From: Peptococcaceae bacterium UBA4068 | GTDB taxonomy: Bacteria > Bacillota > Dehalobacteriia > UBA4068 | NCBI GenBank assembly: GCA_002382665.1 | Contig: DFZA01000009.1 | Span: 501,436-565,435, forward strand | Length of the DNA stretch: 64,000 nt | Direction of reading: 5' to 3' | In this document: piece by piece, positions 35,491-44,636 of the stretch | Numbering within the stretch: position 1 is the first letter of the stretch | Layout of the letters: each line of letters starts with the position of its first letter | Translations under genes and position numbers: made by a program | Notes under the pieces: model-generated | Database searches by the model: none | What the model was told of the DNA's origin: nothing | The model's input: only the letters and a program-made list of their open reading frames with translations

Positions 35491-35519
35491 ATTATAACAC
35501 CGTACCGTCAATTTGTAAA
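35491..35519 (-). promoter_or_regulatory. Promoter of the Rh-type channel gene
   Basis: Minus strand TTTACA (35514-35519) and TATAAT (35491-35496) with a 17-base spacer. The rest of the 340-base gap up to 35790 shows no gene. Confidence 0.6.
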
Positions 35520-35789
35520 TGGCGTTTACGCTTGGAAAATATTAGTTTTAACAGGGATATCGTCAAGCTCCCTTTAGTCATTTATACAACGAATTATACA
35601 CCGCCGCTTGTCGAATATTTAACAAATTTGTCCGACTATTGCAAATTTATTTTGGGGGCTGAAAAGAATTGATTACTGTTGAAGGGTTGATTTTTTTTAT
35701 TTTAAGCCGATATAAACTTAGAATCAGGATAGGTTTTTTTAAATTCGCTAGACAGCAATAAGTTCTACAGTTAGGAAGGTGAAATATAG

Positions 35790-36647
35790 ATGACAAATGT
35801 TGCTATTGTGGGAGCAGGAGCTGGCGGCACTTCTATTCTAAAATTATTGCAGGGAATTACAGACATAAGAATAATAGGCATGTGTGATTTGGACGAACAT
35901 GCCCAGGGAGTTGTCCTGGCCCGCAACCTTGGCATTGATACCTATAACGATATAAGAAAGGTTTTAGCACTTCCGGCGTTGGATATATTGATAGAAGTCA
36001 CAGGTGTGCCAAAAGTACAAGAGCTGATCGGTCAATATAAAAATGAAAATGTTGCTTTAATCGATTTTCACGGCGCCGCATTGATGATGAAAACCGTCGA
36101 GGCCCGCGAAGAAATGATTACCGGACTGCATCAGGAGGCGGAAAGGCTGGCCGATCTGTCTACCGAATTATCCGGCACCATGGAAACTGTAGCCCAACTG
36201 ATAAAGGAGGTAAGCGGGTATGCCCATGATGTTAACGCCAAAAGTTTGGAACTGATAGATTCAGCCGGTGAGGCTAACGTGCAATTAGGGGAAACCGGCA
36301 AGGTTTTAGATATTATTAATAAAATTGCCCAACAAACCAAATTCTTAGGGTTAAATGCCGCCATTGAAGCAGCTCACAGCGGAGTACACGGTAAAGGTTT
36401 TGCGGTTGTGGCCGAGGAGGTCAAAAAACTGGCGGACGAAAGCTCTGTCTCGGTAGCAAATATTTCTACGATCTTGTCCAATATTCAAAAATCGGTCGTT
36501 GTTATTAACGGCGGCGTCAATGAAGCCGCCGTGGTAATACAAAAACAAAACCAGCTGACAGACTCGGTCTCCGACAGTATTTATTCGCTAAAATCGTTGT
36601 CGCAGGAATTGGATACGCTGGCCCAACACCTGGCCCAGTTAGCTTAA
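35790..36647 (+). CDS. Soluble chemoreceptor-like protein with N-terminal Rossmann (NAD-binding) domain
   Basis: A 285-residue cytoplasmic protein with no membrane segment. Residues 1 to about 115 look like a dinucleotide-binding domain: VAIVGAGAGGTSILKLL, then an acidic strand end IIGMCDLDEHAQG and DILIEVTG. Residues about 130-285 are a coiled-coil MCP signalling hairpin whose tip reads IAQQTKFLGLNAAIEAAHSG, then GKGFAVVAEEVKKLADES, the conserved CheA/CheW contact. The combination suggests a receptor sensing NAD(P)(H) ratio or an internal metabolite (inference). GGAAGGTGA precedes the ATG. A GGDEF gene follows on the same strand after 380 bases. The helical arms are short, so pairing with longer receptors in arrays may be limited. 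Confidence 0.85.
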   Translation: MTNVAIVGAGAGGTSILKLLQGITDIRIIGMCDLDEHAQGVVLARNLGIDTYNDIRKVLALPALDILIEVTGVPKVQELIGQYKNENVALIDFHGAALMMKTVEAREEMITGLHQEAERLADLSTELSGTMETVAQLIKEVSGYAHDVNAKSLELIDSAGEANVQLGETGKVLDIINKIAQQTKFLGLNAAIEAAHSGVHGKGFAVVAEEVKKLADESSVSVANISTILSNIQKSVVVINGGVNEAAVVIQKQNQLTDSVSDSIYSLKSLSQELDTLAQHLAQLA

Positions 36648-36770
36648 ACCGCTTAAAAAATCCTTGCATCCCTTTTCATAATAAAGATAAATGAAATTAT
36701 AGAAATTCGACATATTACAACAAATTGCTCAACAAAACCATGGTAAAATACTTAATATGTTATTAAATAA

Positions 36771-36799
36771 AAGACCTCCCTTCTTCATCGGGAGGTCTA
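36771..36799. terminator. Hairpin between chemoreceptor and FIST-GGDEF genes
   Basis: AGACCTCCC (36772-36780) and GGGAGGTCT (36790-36798) pair perfectly. The better T-run is on the minus strand. The rest of 36648-37026 shows no gene. Confidence 0.55.
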
Positions 36800-37026
36800 A
36801 AGATGTTTTATATAGAGAAATATAGAGTAAACTTAAATAAACTTAGCGGCATTCGGCGGCCAGATCTATTTTATGGGATTCTTTGCAATAACACCTATTG
36901 CTGTCGAAATTTGCATATTTCTGTCGATATATAAGTAGGATGTTTCTAAATTAAAGTTAACGTATTCTGATTGCCATGGGAAGAGACAAGCATAGTGGAT
37001 TTATGAGGGAAAGAGGATAAACTGCA

Positions 37027-38832
37027 ATGAAAAACTATTGCCATGTCGTTAGCGACATTAGTACCTTGAAGTTGTTTCTGGAGTCTTCAGAGATACGTGA
37101 AAATGCCGTAAACGCAAAATCCATTCTCGTACAAATCTTTTCTTCACAAAACGATCAGAATTATATTGAAAGTATTACCCAAACAATTGCAGATCAGTTA
37201 CCAACGGCAATATTAGTAGGGTCAACAACCGTAGGAGAAATTGCAGAAGGCAGTCTTCTGACCGGAACTACTGTCCTGTCAGTTTCATTTTTTGATACTA
37301 CAACAATTTATCCGATTGCCTTATCGTGTTCACCTGGCGATGAATTTAATACGGGCAAAAGTCTGATACAGGCCATTAATGACACGAAAGATATTGCCGG
37401 TGTTCTTATGTTCGCTACAACGCAAAGCATTGATGTATCAATCGTGTTTGCGGGGATGTCCGGGAAGGGAATCGATTTCCCTGTGTTCGGCGGAGGCGCG
37501 GGGGTCTACGATCGTGCTGAAACCGGTCTGATATCTTGCGGGCGAAAATGTTTTAGCCAAGGGGTTATTGCGATTGTTTTTTCGGGCAGCGACTTACATA
37601 TATTTGCTCGTACTTATTTAGGATGGCAGCCATTGAGTAAAGAGATGACCATTACCGATGCTGACGGTATGTTGGTAAGAACAGTCGACGACGTCTGTGC
37701 GTTTGATATTTATCACCGTTACCTGGATATCCAAGATGACCAGAACTTTTTTATGAATGTATTGGAATTTCCGTTTTTAGTGGAACGGGACGGCGAAACA
37801 TTGGCGCGTGTTCCGTCTTTTGTCGATGAACACAACGGCATCCAATTTGTCTCTGATTTACATGTGGGAGAGAAATTCCGTATCGGTTATGGGGATCCGG
37901 AAACCATGGTACAAAATTCCAAGACTGTCAAAAAAGAAATGGCTGACTTTGAACCAAACGCCATATTCCTCTATTCATGCATCTGCCGCCGCTCTTTAAT
38001 GCAAAACGATGTAAATCTGGAAACTGAGCCCTATGAGTCCATTGCACCGACTGTAGGCTTTTATACCTATGGAGAATTCTATGGCCATGGAGATAAAATC
38101 CAATTTTTAAACTCAACAATAATTATTGTCGGTATGCGTGAGGGGGATAAGGGCCAGGAGCAAGGCAGATGGAATAATGCTCTGCTTGATGATCATTTTA
38201 AATCAATTGATAGAGATCCATTCGCCAATAAACATAACCGGATCATTTCCCAATTATTGCATTTTATTCGTGTCGTGTCATCGGAACTGGAGCAAGCGAA
38301 TGAAGAACTCAGTAGGATTTCCAGAATTGATAAGCTTACGCAAATATCTAACAGATTAATGCTTGATGAGGCCCTTCAGCTGGAGATCGGCAAATGTGAA
38401 CGTTATCATACAAATTTATCATTGATTTTAATGGATATAGATGAGTTTAAACAGGTTAATGATCATTACGGGCATATTGCCGGAGATGATGTGATGATAT
38501 GTACGGCAAACATACTGAAAAAAAGCGTCCGCTGCACTGATGCCGTGGGCAGATGGGGAGGGGATGAGTTTTTAATCATTCTTCCGCAGACAAACCTTGA
38601 GCAAGCATACTTTGTAGCAGAAAAAATAAGATCCGCTATCAATTCGGAAACATTTCCGGTATCAAAATCTCTTACATGCAGCTTCGGAGTCTGCAGTTAT
38701 TCGCGAGGAGATAACCATGACACATTGTTGTCACGTACCGACAAAGCTTTGTACGAAGCTAAAAACAGCGGCCGAAACAGAGCCGTACTTATAGATTTAG
38801 GGGATAAGCGTCCGAGCAGTGCTTTGAATTAG
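37027..38832 (+). CDS. FIST-domain sensor diguanylate cyclase (GGDEF)
   Basis: A 601-residue soluble protein. Residues about 25-215 match FIST_N (ILVGSTTVGEI, FGGGAGVYD) and about 225-380 FIST_C (the MNVLEFPFLVERD and LFLYSCICRR-type wording). A short coiled linker leads to a GGDEF domain (about 430-590). The catalytic motif RWGGDEF is at 38551-38571, and RCTD five residues before GGDEF is an intact product-inhibition I-site. The enzyme would make cyclic di-GMP from two GTP, with FIST sensing a small ligand, perhaps amino acids. GGAAAGAGG lies upstream of the ATG. The neighbour is a chemoreceptor, suggesting a shared motility or behaviour theme. Confidence 0.92.
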   Translation: MKNYCHVVSDISTLKLFLESSEIRENAVNAKSILVQIFSSQNDQNYIESITQTIADQLPTAILVGSTTVGEIAEGSLLTGTTVLSVSFFDTTTIYPIALSCSPGDEFNTGKSLIQAINDTKDIAGVLMFATTQSIDVSIVFAGMSGKGIDFPVFGGGAGVYDRAETGLISCGRKCFSQGVIAIVFSGSDLHIFARTYLGWQPLSKEMTITDADGMLVRTVDDVCAFDIYHRYLDIQDDQNFFMNVLEFPFLVERDGETLARVPSFVDEHNGIQFVSDLHVGEKFRIGYGDPETMVQNSKTVKKEMADFEPNAIFLYSCICRRSLMQNDVNLETEPYESIAPTVGFYTYGEFYGHGDKIQFLNSTIIIVGMREGDKGQEQGRWNNALLDDHFKSIDRDPFANKHNRIISQLLHFIRVVSSELEQANEELSRISRIDKLTQISNRLMLDEALQLEIGKCERYHTNLSLILMDIDEFKQVNDHYGHIAGDDVMICTANILKKSVRCTDAVGRWGGDEFLIILPQTNLEQAYFVAEKIRSAINSETFPVSKSLTCSFGVCSYSRGDNHDTLLSRTDKALYEAKNSGRNRAVLIDLGDKRPSSALN

Positions 38833-38856
38833 CAACATTAATATTAGCAAGGTTGT

Positions 38857-38881
38857 AAGCAAGGGAATTGTTCATTTGCTT
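38857..38881. repeat. REP-like short palindromic element, copy 1
   Basis: AAGCAA and TTGCTT bracket GGGAATTGTTCAT. The unit closely resembles copy 2 at 41664-41697, whose core reads GGGGACGGTTCAT. These resemble intergenic repeats associated with REP-type (Y1) transposases in Bacillota; no such transposase is in the window. Confidence 0.5.
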
Positions 38882-38893
38882 GTAAGCATCTCA

Positions 38894-38930
38894 AAGGTCA
38901 GATAATCTATTGGATTAGCTGGCCTTTTTA
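38894..38930 (+). terminator. Terminator of the FIST-GGDEF gene
   Basis: AAGGTCAGATAATC and GATTAGCTGGCCTT pair with few mismatches around 5 bases, followed by TTTTT. Confidence 0.75.
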
Positions 38931-39090
38931 GCAGCGGTATTTATTGCTGTTTATCAACAAGCAAATGCTTACCGAGTGTAGAAATATTATTAAAATTAAT
39001 CTGGAAAACTATACCAATAGTGATATTTAAAACAATATCTAAACTCCGGCCAATAAGCCATATTGCCTGGGCTATAAAGAAAAAAAGAAA

Positions 39091-39125
39091 AAGCACTGAA
39101 AACTAAATATTTTCAATGCTTTTTG
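39091..39125 (+). terminator. Hairpin in the 38.8-39.2 kb non-coding gap
   Basis: AAGCACTGAAAA pairs with TTTTCAATGCTTT, with a T-run after it. No plus-strand gene precedes it closely; on the minus strand it lies just past the BspA-like gene stop and is flanked by an A/T-rich tail. Confidence 0.45.
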
Positions 39126-39151
39126 TGCCTAAAGCACCTAAAATTGATACA

Positions 39152-39274
39152 ATGGAACGATTCATCAAGGGGGATAAATACGGATCATTGGGAGATCGTG
39201 TCATTAAACACTTTTCCCATTTTGCTTCACTGTTTGTTGATTACTTATATCGTTTTATTCTGAATACCCGGTAG
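39152..39274 (+). other. Possible 40-residue reading frame, uncertain
   Basis: A short frame starting MERFIKGDKYGSLGDRVIKH runs into the 3' end of the opposite BspA-like gene. No ribosome binding site is evident. It may be the tail of a lost gene or mobile element rather than a functional gene. Confidence 0.2.
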
Positions 39275-40964
39275 TCGTGTTGATTCCGATCGTTTTTGTT
39301 AAGTTGTCCCAGGTTACGCCAAAGTCCAGCGCCGCAGCCAGGTCGCGCAGTTTGAAGTAATTATATCCGTCTATAGTATATGCGGAAAGGTCTAATTTTT
39401 CACCATCCAGAAAAACTGCCGAAAGGTTGGGAACAGCATTCCTTCCGGACGCCACGTTCAATACTGATAATTCTCCGCCGACCGGAGTATAAGCTTCACC
39501 AGATGCCAAGCGAATCACCTTGTTTTCACCGTCCCAGCTTACCCCGAACTGCTTCTTGGTACCATTTATCGCCGCAGCAAGGTCACGGAGCTTGAAATAA
39601 TTATATCCGCCTATGGTGTATGCCTCAAAGGAAACCGGGCTGCCGTTTACAAGCACGACTGACGATGTTGGAAAAGCAGTTACTGTTTGTAGGGAGATCC
39701 CGGTCAGTCTTGCAGTTATAAAAGGTATGTTGTTTTCTTCCGCATATTGCTCCGCGTAGGATGCCGAACTGCCATAAATAACAGCCTTGTCGGCGCCGGC
39801 TAACGCATTGAGGCCAATCGATTTAACGCTGTCTGGAATTGTTACATCGGTCAGGCTCCAGCAACCGTAGAATGCGTTTTCAGCTACGGACGTTACACTG
39901 CCGGGGATTTTTACCGACGTCAGGCTTTGGCAGTTTGCGAATGCACCCTCTTTGATTACCGTTACCCCATACGGAATTTCCACCGATTTTAAATACCAGC
40001 ATCCTTCAAACATAAAATTGCTGATACTCGTTATTCCGGACGGAAGCGTTACGGACTGAAGTCCATAGCATTTGCTGAACGTGTATGTTCCTATAGACAT
40101 AACGCTATCCGGAAGTGTAATAGATTGGAGACTGATGCAATCAACAAACGTAGCCCCGCCGATCGTTTTGACACCGTTCGGTATTGTGATGGAAGTTAGG
40201 CCACCGCATCCGCCGAATGCCCAATCGCCGATTACAGCGATACTGTCCGGAAGTGTAACTGACTGCAAGGCCGGGCAACTGAAAAAGGCCCCTTCGCAGA
40301 TCTCCGTTACCCCGTCCGGGATGACAATTGACTTTAGGCTGTTGCAGTTTGTAAAGGTATCTTTGCTGATTTTCGTGATACTACCTGGCAGAGTGATGGC
40401 GACCAGACCATTGCACTCGCCAAAAGCGTGCTCGCCGATCGAGGTTACGCTGTCTGGAATTTTTATATCTTTTAAACCATCGCAGTCACTGAAAGCAAAG
40501 AAGCGGATCGTCGTTACACTGCTTGGAATATCAATTGATGTTAAGCCATAGCAGTGAAAAAATGCGTAATCTCCAATCGTCTTAAGCCCATAAGAGAGCT
40601 CCGCCGAAGCAAGGGCAAAACAACCGTCAAAAGCGTTTGATCCGATTGTTGTCACGCTACCCGGGATAGCAATTGACTTTAAAGCCACGCAGTAAGAAAA
40701 AGCGGAATTACCGATTGTCTTCACGGTATTGGGGATTGTTACCGACGTTATATAGTCGTTGTTTGCAAATGCAGATGCACCAATTGCCGTGATTCCCATG
40801 TTATTCGGTATTGTTATGACGGAATCTGTTCCGTTGTATTTTGTTAAAACTCCATTATTAACAATGAAATTACTGCTATTCAAAGCAATTGCCGGAAAGC
40901 TCACCGCTGTTAACATGAACGCTGTTGCCAGAATAATAACTATAGTTTTCTTTAATTTCATCAT
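39255..40964 (-). CDS. Secreted BspA-like leucine-rich repeat protein with stalk domains
   Basis: A 569-residue exported protein. The signal peptide has a KLKKT head, the core IVIILATAFMLTAVS, and cleavage near FPAIA. Residues about 40-400 are some fifteen 23-residue BspA/TpLRR repeats (pattern IGxxAFxxCxxLxSIxIPxSVT). Residues about 430-565 contain two copper-amine-oxidase-N/stalk-type modules, each with the YNYFKLRDLAAA signature and a GVSWD or GVTWD sequel. Such proteins bind host or polymer surfaces; the stalk module probably attaches to the wall. AAAGGA lies 9 bases before the first ATG. It has no SLH domain, unlike the three other surface proteins in the window. The gene is isolated by repeat-rich gaps on both sides. 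Confidence 0.9.
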   Translation of the reverse strand: MMKLKKTIVIILATAFMLTAVSFPAIALNSSNFIVNNGVLTKYNGTDSVITIPNNMGITAIGASAFANNDYITSVTIPNTVKTIGNSAFSYCVALKSIAIPGSVTTIGSNAFDGCFALASAELSYGLKTIGDYAFFHCYGLTSIDIPSSVTTIRFFAFSDCDGLKDIKIPDSVTSIGEHAFGECNGLVAITLPGSITKISKDTFTNCNSLKSIVIPDGVTEICEGAFFSCPALQSVTLPDSIAVIGDWAFGGCGGLTSITIPNGVKTIGGATFVDCISLQSITLPDSVMSIGTYTFSKCYGLQSVTLPSGITSISNFMFEGCWYLKSVEIPYGVTVIKEGAFANCQSLTSVKIPGSVTSVAENAFYGCWSLTDVTIPDSVKSIGLNALAGADKAVIYGSSASYAEQYAEENNIPFITARLTGISLQTVTAFPTSSVVLVNGSPVSFEAYTIGGYNYFKLRDLAAAINGTKKQFGVSWDGENKVIRLASGEAYTPVGGELSVLNVASGRNAVPNLSAVFLDGEKLDLSAYTIDGYNYFKLRDLAAALDFGVTWDNLTKTIGINTTTGYSE

Positions 40965-41098
40965 CGTGATAGTCCTTTCCTGGTACTAATTTGCCATCAG
41001 ATATCAACGCAAGTAAAGATTATATGGATAAGGTAAACTTAACCTGTTATGAATAATAGGTACCCCAGCCTGTCATTTGTTCCAAGGCTTGATGATCC

Positions 41099-41205
41099 GG
41101 CAAACAACTACCTCCTCTGGCTTTCAATTATTTGTACTTCAGCATTTTGTTGAACTGCGCATTATTGCCATAGCACGCCCAATGCTGAATAACTAGTTGT
41201 TTGCC
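41099..41205. repeat. 12-bp inverted repeat in the gene-free 41-kb gap
   Basis: GGCAAACAACTA (41099-41110) and TAGTTGTTTGCC (41194-41205) are perfect inverted copies. It may mark an insertion-sequence end or a long hairpin in the scarred region 40965-41878. Confidence 0.4.
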
Positions 41206-41270
41206 ATACATCAATCTAAATTGAGTACCCATACAGAATAATACATTTTATTCCATTTTGCAATCATTAC

Positions 41271-41460
41271 GAAAAAGAATTAAAAGGCACTGGAAGAGTC
41301 AAAGATGCATTAAGGTTTCAGTTCCGATACTGGGAGCATGATGACCTCGCAGCTGTTATTTACAATACAATTAACTATTTCAACCATATTAGATCTATTT
41401 GAAAATTAAATAGAAGATCACCAGTCCTCTTTAGAAACGAACTGGTGGCTGAATCCGTTT
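41271..41460 (+). pseudogene. IS3-family transposase 3' remnant
   Basis: One frame reads GRVKDALRFQFRYWEHDDLA then NTINYFNHIRSI, a TGA stop, and KLNRRSPVLFRNELVA. The YFNHIR plus KLN-x-x-SPV-x-FR pattern is the usual C-terminus of IS3-type DDE transposases. Only about 60 codons survive, interrupted by the stop at 41399-41401, so it is dead. Confidence 0.5.
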
Positions 41461-41663
41461 TTTTGTCTACAGTCTATTGACTACTTCAATTATATAGATT
41501 GGCTGGCCTTTACTTGGCAAAGCACCTCACCGCTAATACAATTGCACGTGGTCAGATAAAATAGTAGCAGTTACATTTTGATTGTTACGGTTTCACTTTT
41601 TCTTTCGTGTATAATTACACTTCGGATAATTAGAGCAACCATAGAATTGCCCAGACTTTCTAG

Positions 41664-41697
41664 GGTAAGCAAGGGGACGGTTCATTTGCTTAGACCC
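41664..41697. repeat. REP-like short palindromic element, copy 2
   Basis: GGGTAAGCAA and TTGCTTAGACCC flank GGGGACGGTTCAT. The same AAGCAA...TTGCTT frame occurs at 38857-38881. The remaining bases up to 41878 contain no gene I can support. Confidence 0.55.
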
Positions 41698-41878
41698 TTG
41701 CTTAGAGGTATTTTATATATTCAAAGATAGCTTGACAGAGGGGTTGCATGGTTGGATTAAAGCGCCTAATTGTTGGTTGAAATCTTCCGATATAATTTAT
41801 ATATCAGATATTAGTTAATAAAATAAAAATATTGTTTTGTCTGGGGCAACCAATCAGATGGAAAACGGGGGTCCATTA

Positions 41879-43759
41879 ATGAAACTTTCGGCATATATAA
41901 TTTGCAAGAATGAGGCTGCTGTAATAGCACGATGTATTAATAGGTTTAAAAATGCTGTAGACGAAATTGTTGTTGTAGATAGTGGTTCTACGGATAATAC
42001 TGTAGAAATTGCACGAAATCTTGGCGCGGTTATCTATTCAATTGAGTGGCAGGACGACTTTTCTTATGCCAGAAATTTTGCATTACAGAAATGCAGTGGA
42101 GATTGGATAATACCTTTGGATGCTGATGAATACTTTAGAGAAGGCGATGCAGAAAAAGTCTTAAATCGTATAAAAATATTGGAGACAAAAAAGTCCCCTT
42201 ATGATGGGCTTATATGCAAGCTTAGTAATATTGATCCTGCAACTTCAAAAAGCATATCCCAAATGACTCATCTTCTTGCATTTAGAAATACTTCAGATTT
42301 AAAATATCATCGTACAATTCATGAAGAGCTTAAAAAGGGTAATAATCAACTAAACCTGCGATATGTAGATGATATTATAATTTTTCATACCGGATATATT
42401 CTTAGTAAAGAGCAACTTGAAAATAAAACCTTGCGTAACACATTATTACTGGAAAAGTTAATTGAAAACGGAAATGCTGACGCATCGGATTATCTTCACT
42501 TGACACAACTATATTTGGGTAGTAACAAAAGTGCCGATGAAATTTATAATGTGGCAAAAAAAATGGTTGATTTGGATAAAATTAATGGCGCTGTCCCCAA
42601 TACTGTGGCTTACCGAAAATACACGCTTTGGGCAATGGCCTTGCAAAAGAAAAATTATCCTTTTGCAGAAATTATCAAAGTACTTGATACTGCTTTGATA
42701 AAATTTCCCCTGCATCCAGAAGTTTTTGCCGCCAGGGGAGATGCTTTTTTATCTGCAAAAAAATTAGATTATGCGATATTAGAGTATGAAAATGCACTAA
42801 AAGCAGAAAGAGCTTATAATGACATATTATCAAATAGTTTTACAGGAAAGATACCAAAGATCAGATTACTACTTAGCGAACTTTATATGACCTGCAATAA
42901 TCCTGTAAAAGCACTGGAGCATTGTTTCGAACTGCTCAAGCAAGACAAATATAATATGTCTGCAACTATTTTACTTTTACATTTAATTCGTTCCCAGACT
43001 GAAGCGGATATAGTGATTTTCTTGGATACTTTTTATGATCGCAATAAAGAAAAAGATCTAAAATATCTTGTTTCATGTTTAACATATATTCGTATACCTA
43101 AACTTTTTAATTATTACGAAAAAATTTGGAGAACAAAATTCGGCGGGCAGGACGCTTCTATTATCTCCGCTTTGCTTTGCCTTGGCGACTATAAATCGGC
43201 AGTCAATATCGCACAAAATTATCTGATAAACCATCCGAATGCAGAAATATCATCGATGTTTTATGCAGGCATTGTTCTCGGTAATCTTTATGAGGATTAT
43301 AAAATATCCATAATAAATAGTGACAAAGGTGGCCACGAGGTTTTAGAAGCGATTTATCAGCTAAGATTAAGAAAGCCTATAGATATCTTTAGATTTGAAT
43401 TAAATCAACTGATACGTGTTCTTTATCATCTTGTCCAATCATTGTCTGATGATAATGCTCTTCGCTATATTGAAGATGTGGTATTTTCAAACAACAGACA
43501 AATTATCCAATTAGTCGTAAACGATTTATTGTACGTACGACGTTATTTGCTTCTATCTAAACTATATAATACCTGTGCACAAACAGATGAGATACAAAGA
43601 GGTCAAAATCTGTTTTTATCAGGGATGTACTTAATGATGAATGGTTCTCATAAAGACGCCATGGGGCAATTTATAAGGGCGGAAAAATGTGGGTTTAATA
43701 GTCTGGAGATGCAGGAATATATGCGAATAATAAATTCTGCCAAATGTAACCTGAATTAA
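41879..43759 (+). CDS. Family 2 glycosyltransferase with TPR-like C-terminal region
   Basis: A 626-residue protein. The N-terminal GT-A domain has LSAYIICKNEAAVIARCI, IVVVDSGSTDNTVEIA, WQDDFSYARNFAL and the metal-binding DADEYF near residue 90. From about 230 onward it is helical with tetratricopeptide-like units (FPLHPEVFAARGDAFLSAKK followed by LDYAILEYENAL). The family transfers sugars from nucleotide donors, and this SPT-TPR layout is common for cytoplasmic enzymes acting on surface glycans or proteins. I chose the ATG at 41879, with GGGGG 7 bases upstream. The gene is A/T-richer than most of the window and sits alone beside repeat and transposase relics, which hints at acquisition by transfer. 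S-layer glycosylation is a possible role (inference). Confidence 0.88.
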   Translation: MKLSAYIICKNEAAVIARCINRFKNAVDEIVVVDSGSTDNTVEIARNLGAVIYSIEWQDDFSYARNFALQKCSGDWIIPLDADEYFREGDAEKVLNRIKILETKKSPYDGLICKLSNIDPATSKSISQMTHLLAFRNTSDLKYHRTIHEELKKGNNQLNLRYVDDIIIFHTGYILSKEQLENKTLRNTLLLEKLIENGNADASDYLHLTQLYLGSNKSADEIYNVAKKMVDLDKINGAVPNTVAYRKYTLWAMALQKKNYPFAEIIKVLDTALIKFPLHPEVFAARGDAFLSAKKLDYAILEYENALKAERAYNDILSNSFTGKIPKIRLLLSELYMTCNNPVKALEHCFELLKQDKYNMSATILLLHLIRSQTEADIVIFLDTFYDRNKEKDLKYLVSCLTYIRIPKLFNYYEKIWRTKFGGQDASIISALLCLGDYKSAVNIAQNYLINHPNAEISSMFYAGIVLGNLYEDYKISIINSDKGGHEVLEAIYQLRLRKPIDIFRFELNQLIRVLYHLVQSLSDDNALRYIEDVVFSNNRQIIQLVVNDLLYVRRYLLLSKLYNTCAQTDEIQRGQNLFLSGMYLMMNGSHKDAMGQFIRAEKCGFNSLEMQEYMRIINSAKCNLN

Positions 43760-43883
43760 TTTAACCGCGGAAAAAATGTTTTCTGAGCCAAAATGGTTAC
43801 TCTCTTTCCCCACTGGAAGGCTTTACAAACGCCAATCAACGGAATACAGGGGCGGAGGGGCGGTTCTTGCTGGCCGCGTTTGC

Positions 43884-44636
43884 CTACGCAATCCGTTTAT
43901 ACGCTTTCATCGCCAGGAAGTATGCCACAACAGTAATGCCAATGCACCACGCCAGCGCAACCCATATCTCGTAGCCGACAGGCTCCGAGTTTAACAGGGA
44001 ACGCACCGCATCAACAATGGAAGTTACGGGCTGATTCTCAGCGAACAAGCGGACAGCGGCAGGCATCGTTGATGTTGGCACGAACGCGGAACTTACAAAC
44101 GGCAGGAAGATCAGCGGGTACGAAAACGCGCTGACGCCGTCTATTGTTTTTGCCGTCAGTCCGGGAATGACCGCGAGCCATGTCAGCGCCAGCGTGAACA
44201 ACAAGAGTATTCCCGCAACCTCAAGCCACGAAAGAACTCCCGCGCTCGAACGAAAACCCATTATCAGCGCGGCTAGTATTATTACAGCGACTGAAATCGC
44301 GTTGGAAACAAGCGACGTCAGCACGTGCGCCCACAGCACGGAAGAACGCGCAACAGGCATAGAATGAAACCGCGCTAACATCCCCTTTTGTATATCCATG
44401 AACAGCCGATAGGCAGTATAGGCTATGCCGCTGGCGATTGCAATCACAAGTATTCCCGGTAGCAGGTAATTGACATAGTTGTCGCTTCCGGTCTGTATCG
44501 AGCCGCCGAGCACATAAACGAACAACAACATTATCATTAGCGGTGAAATCACGACCGTGATAATCGTGTCAGGGCTACGCAAAATATGGCGCATAGAGCG
44601 TGCGAACAGCACTCCCGTATCCCGCATAGTTTTCAT
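43884..44636 (-). CDS. ABC-2 type transporter permease (DrrB-like)
   Basis: A 250-residue membrane protein with six hydrophobic segments, including TIITVVISPLMIMLLFVYVL and VVAYFLAMKAY. The segment SPLMIMLLFVYVLGG and the later GLTAKTIDGVSAFSYPLIFL with PVTSIVDAVRSLL match ABC-2 permeases of antibiotic-efflux type. It overlaps the ATP-binding gene by one base (TAATG), so both are translated together. The operon also encodes a PadR regulator and a DUF1048 protein. Export of a hydrophobic or antibiotic compound is the likely job. Confidence 0.9.
   Translation of the reverse strand: MKTMRDTGVLFARSMRHILRSPDTIITVVISPLMIMLLFVYVLGGSIQTGSDNYVNYLLPGILVIAIASGIAYTAYRLFMDIQKGMLARFHSMPVARSSVLWAHVLTSLVSNAISVAVIILAALIMGFRSSAGVLSWLEVAGILLLFTLALTWLAVIPGLTAKTIDGVSAFSYPLIFLPFVSSAFVPTSTMPAAVRLFAENQPVTSIVDAVRSLLNSEPVGYEIWVALAWCIGITVVAYFLAMKAYKRIA

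Noticed and set aside
35690..35790. Sigma-28 (flagellar) promoter before the chemoreceptor gene
   Set aside because: GCCGATAT at 35704-35711 resembles the -10, but no TAAA-like -35 sits at the required spacing.
43776..43994. Plus-strand 72-codon frame overlapping the DrrB-like permease
   Set aside because: Mostly antisense to the permease 3' end; no start signal.
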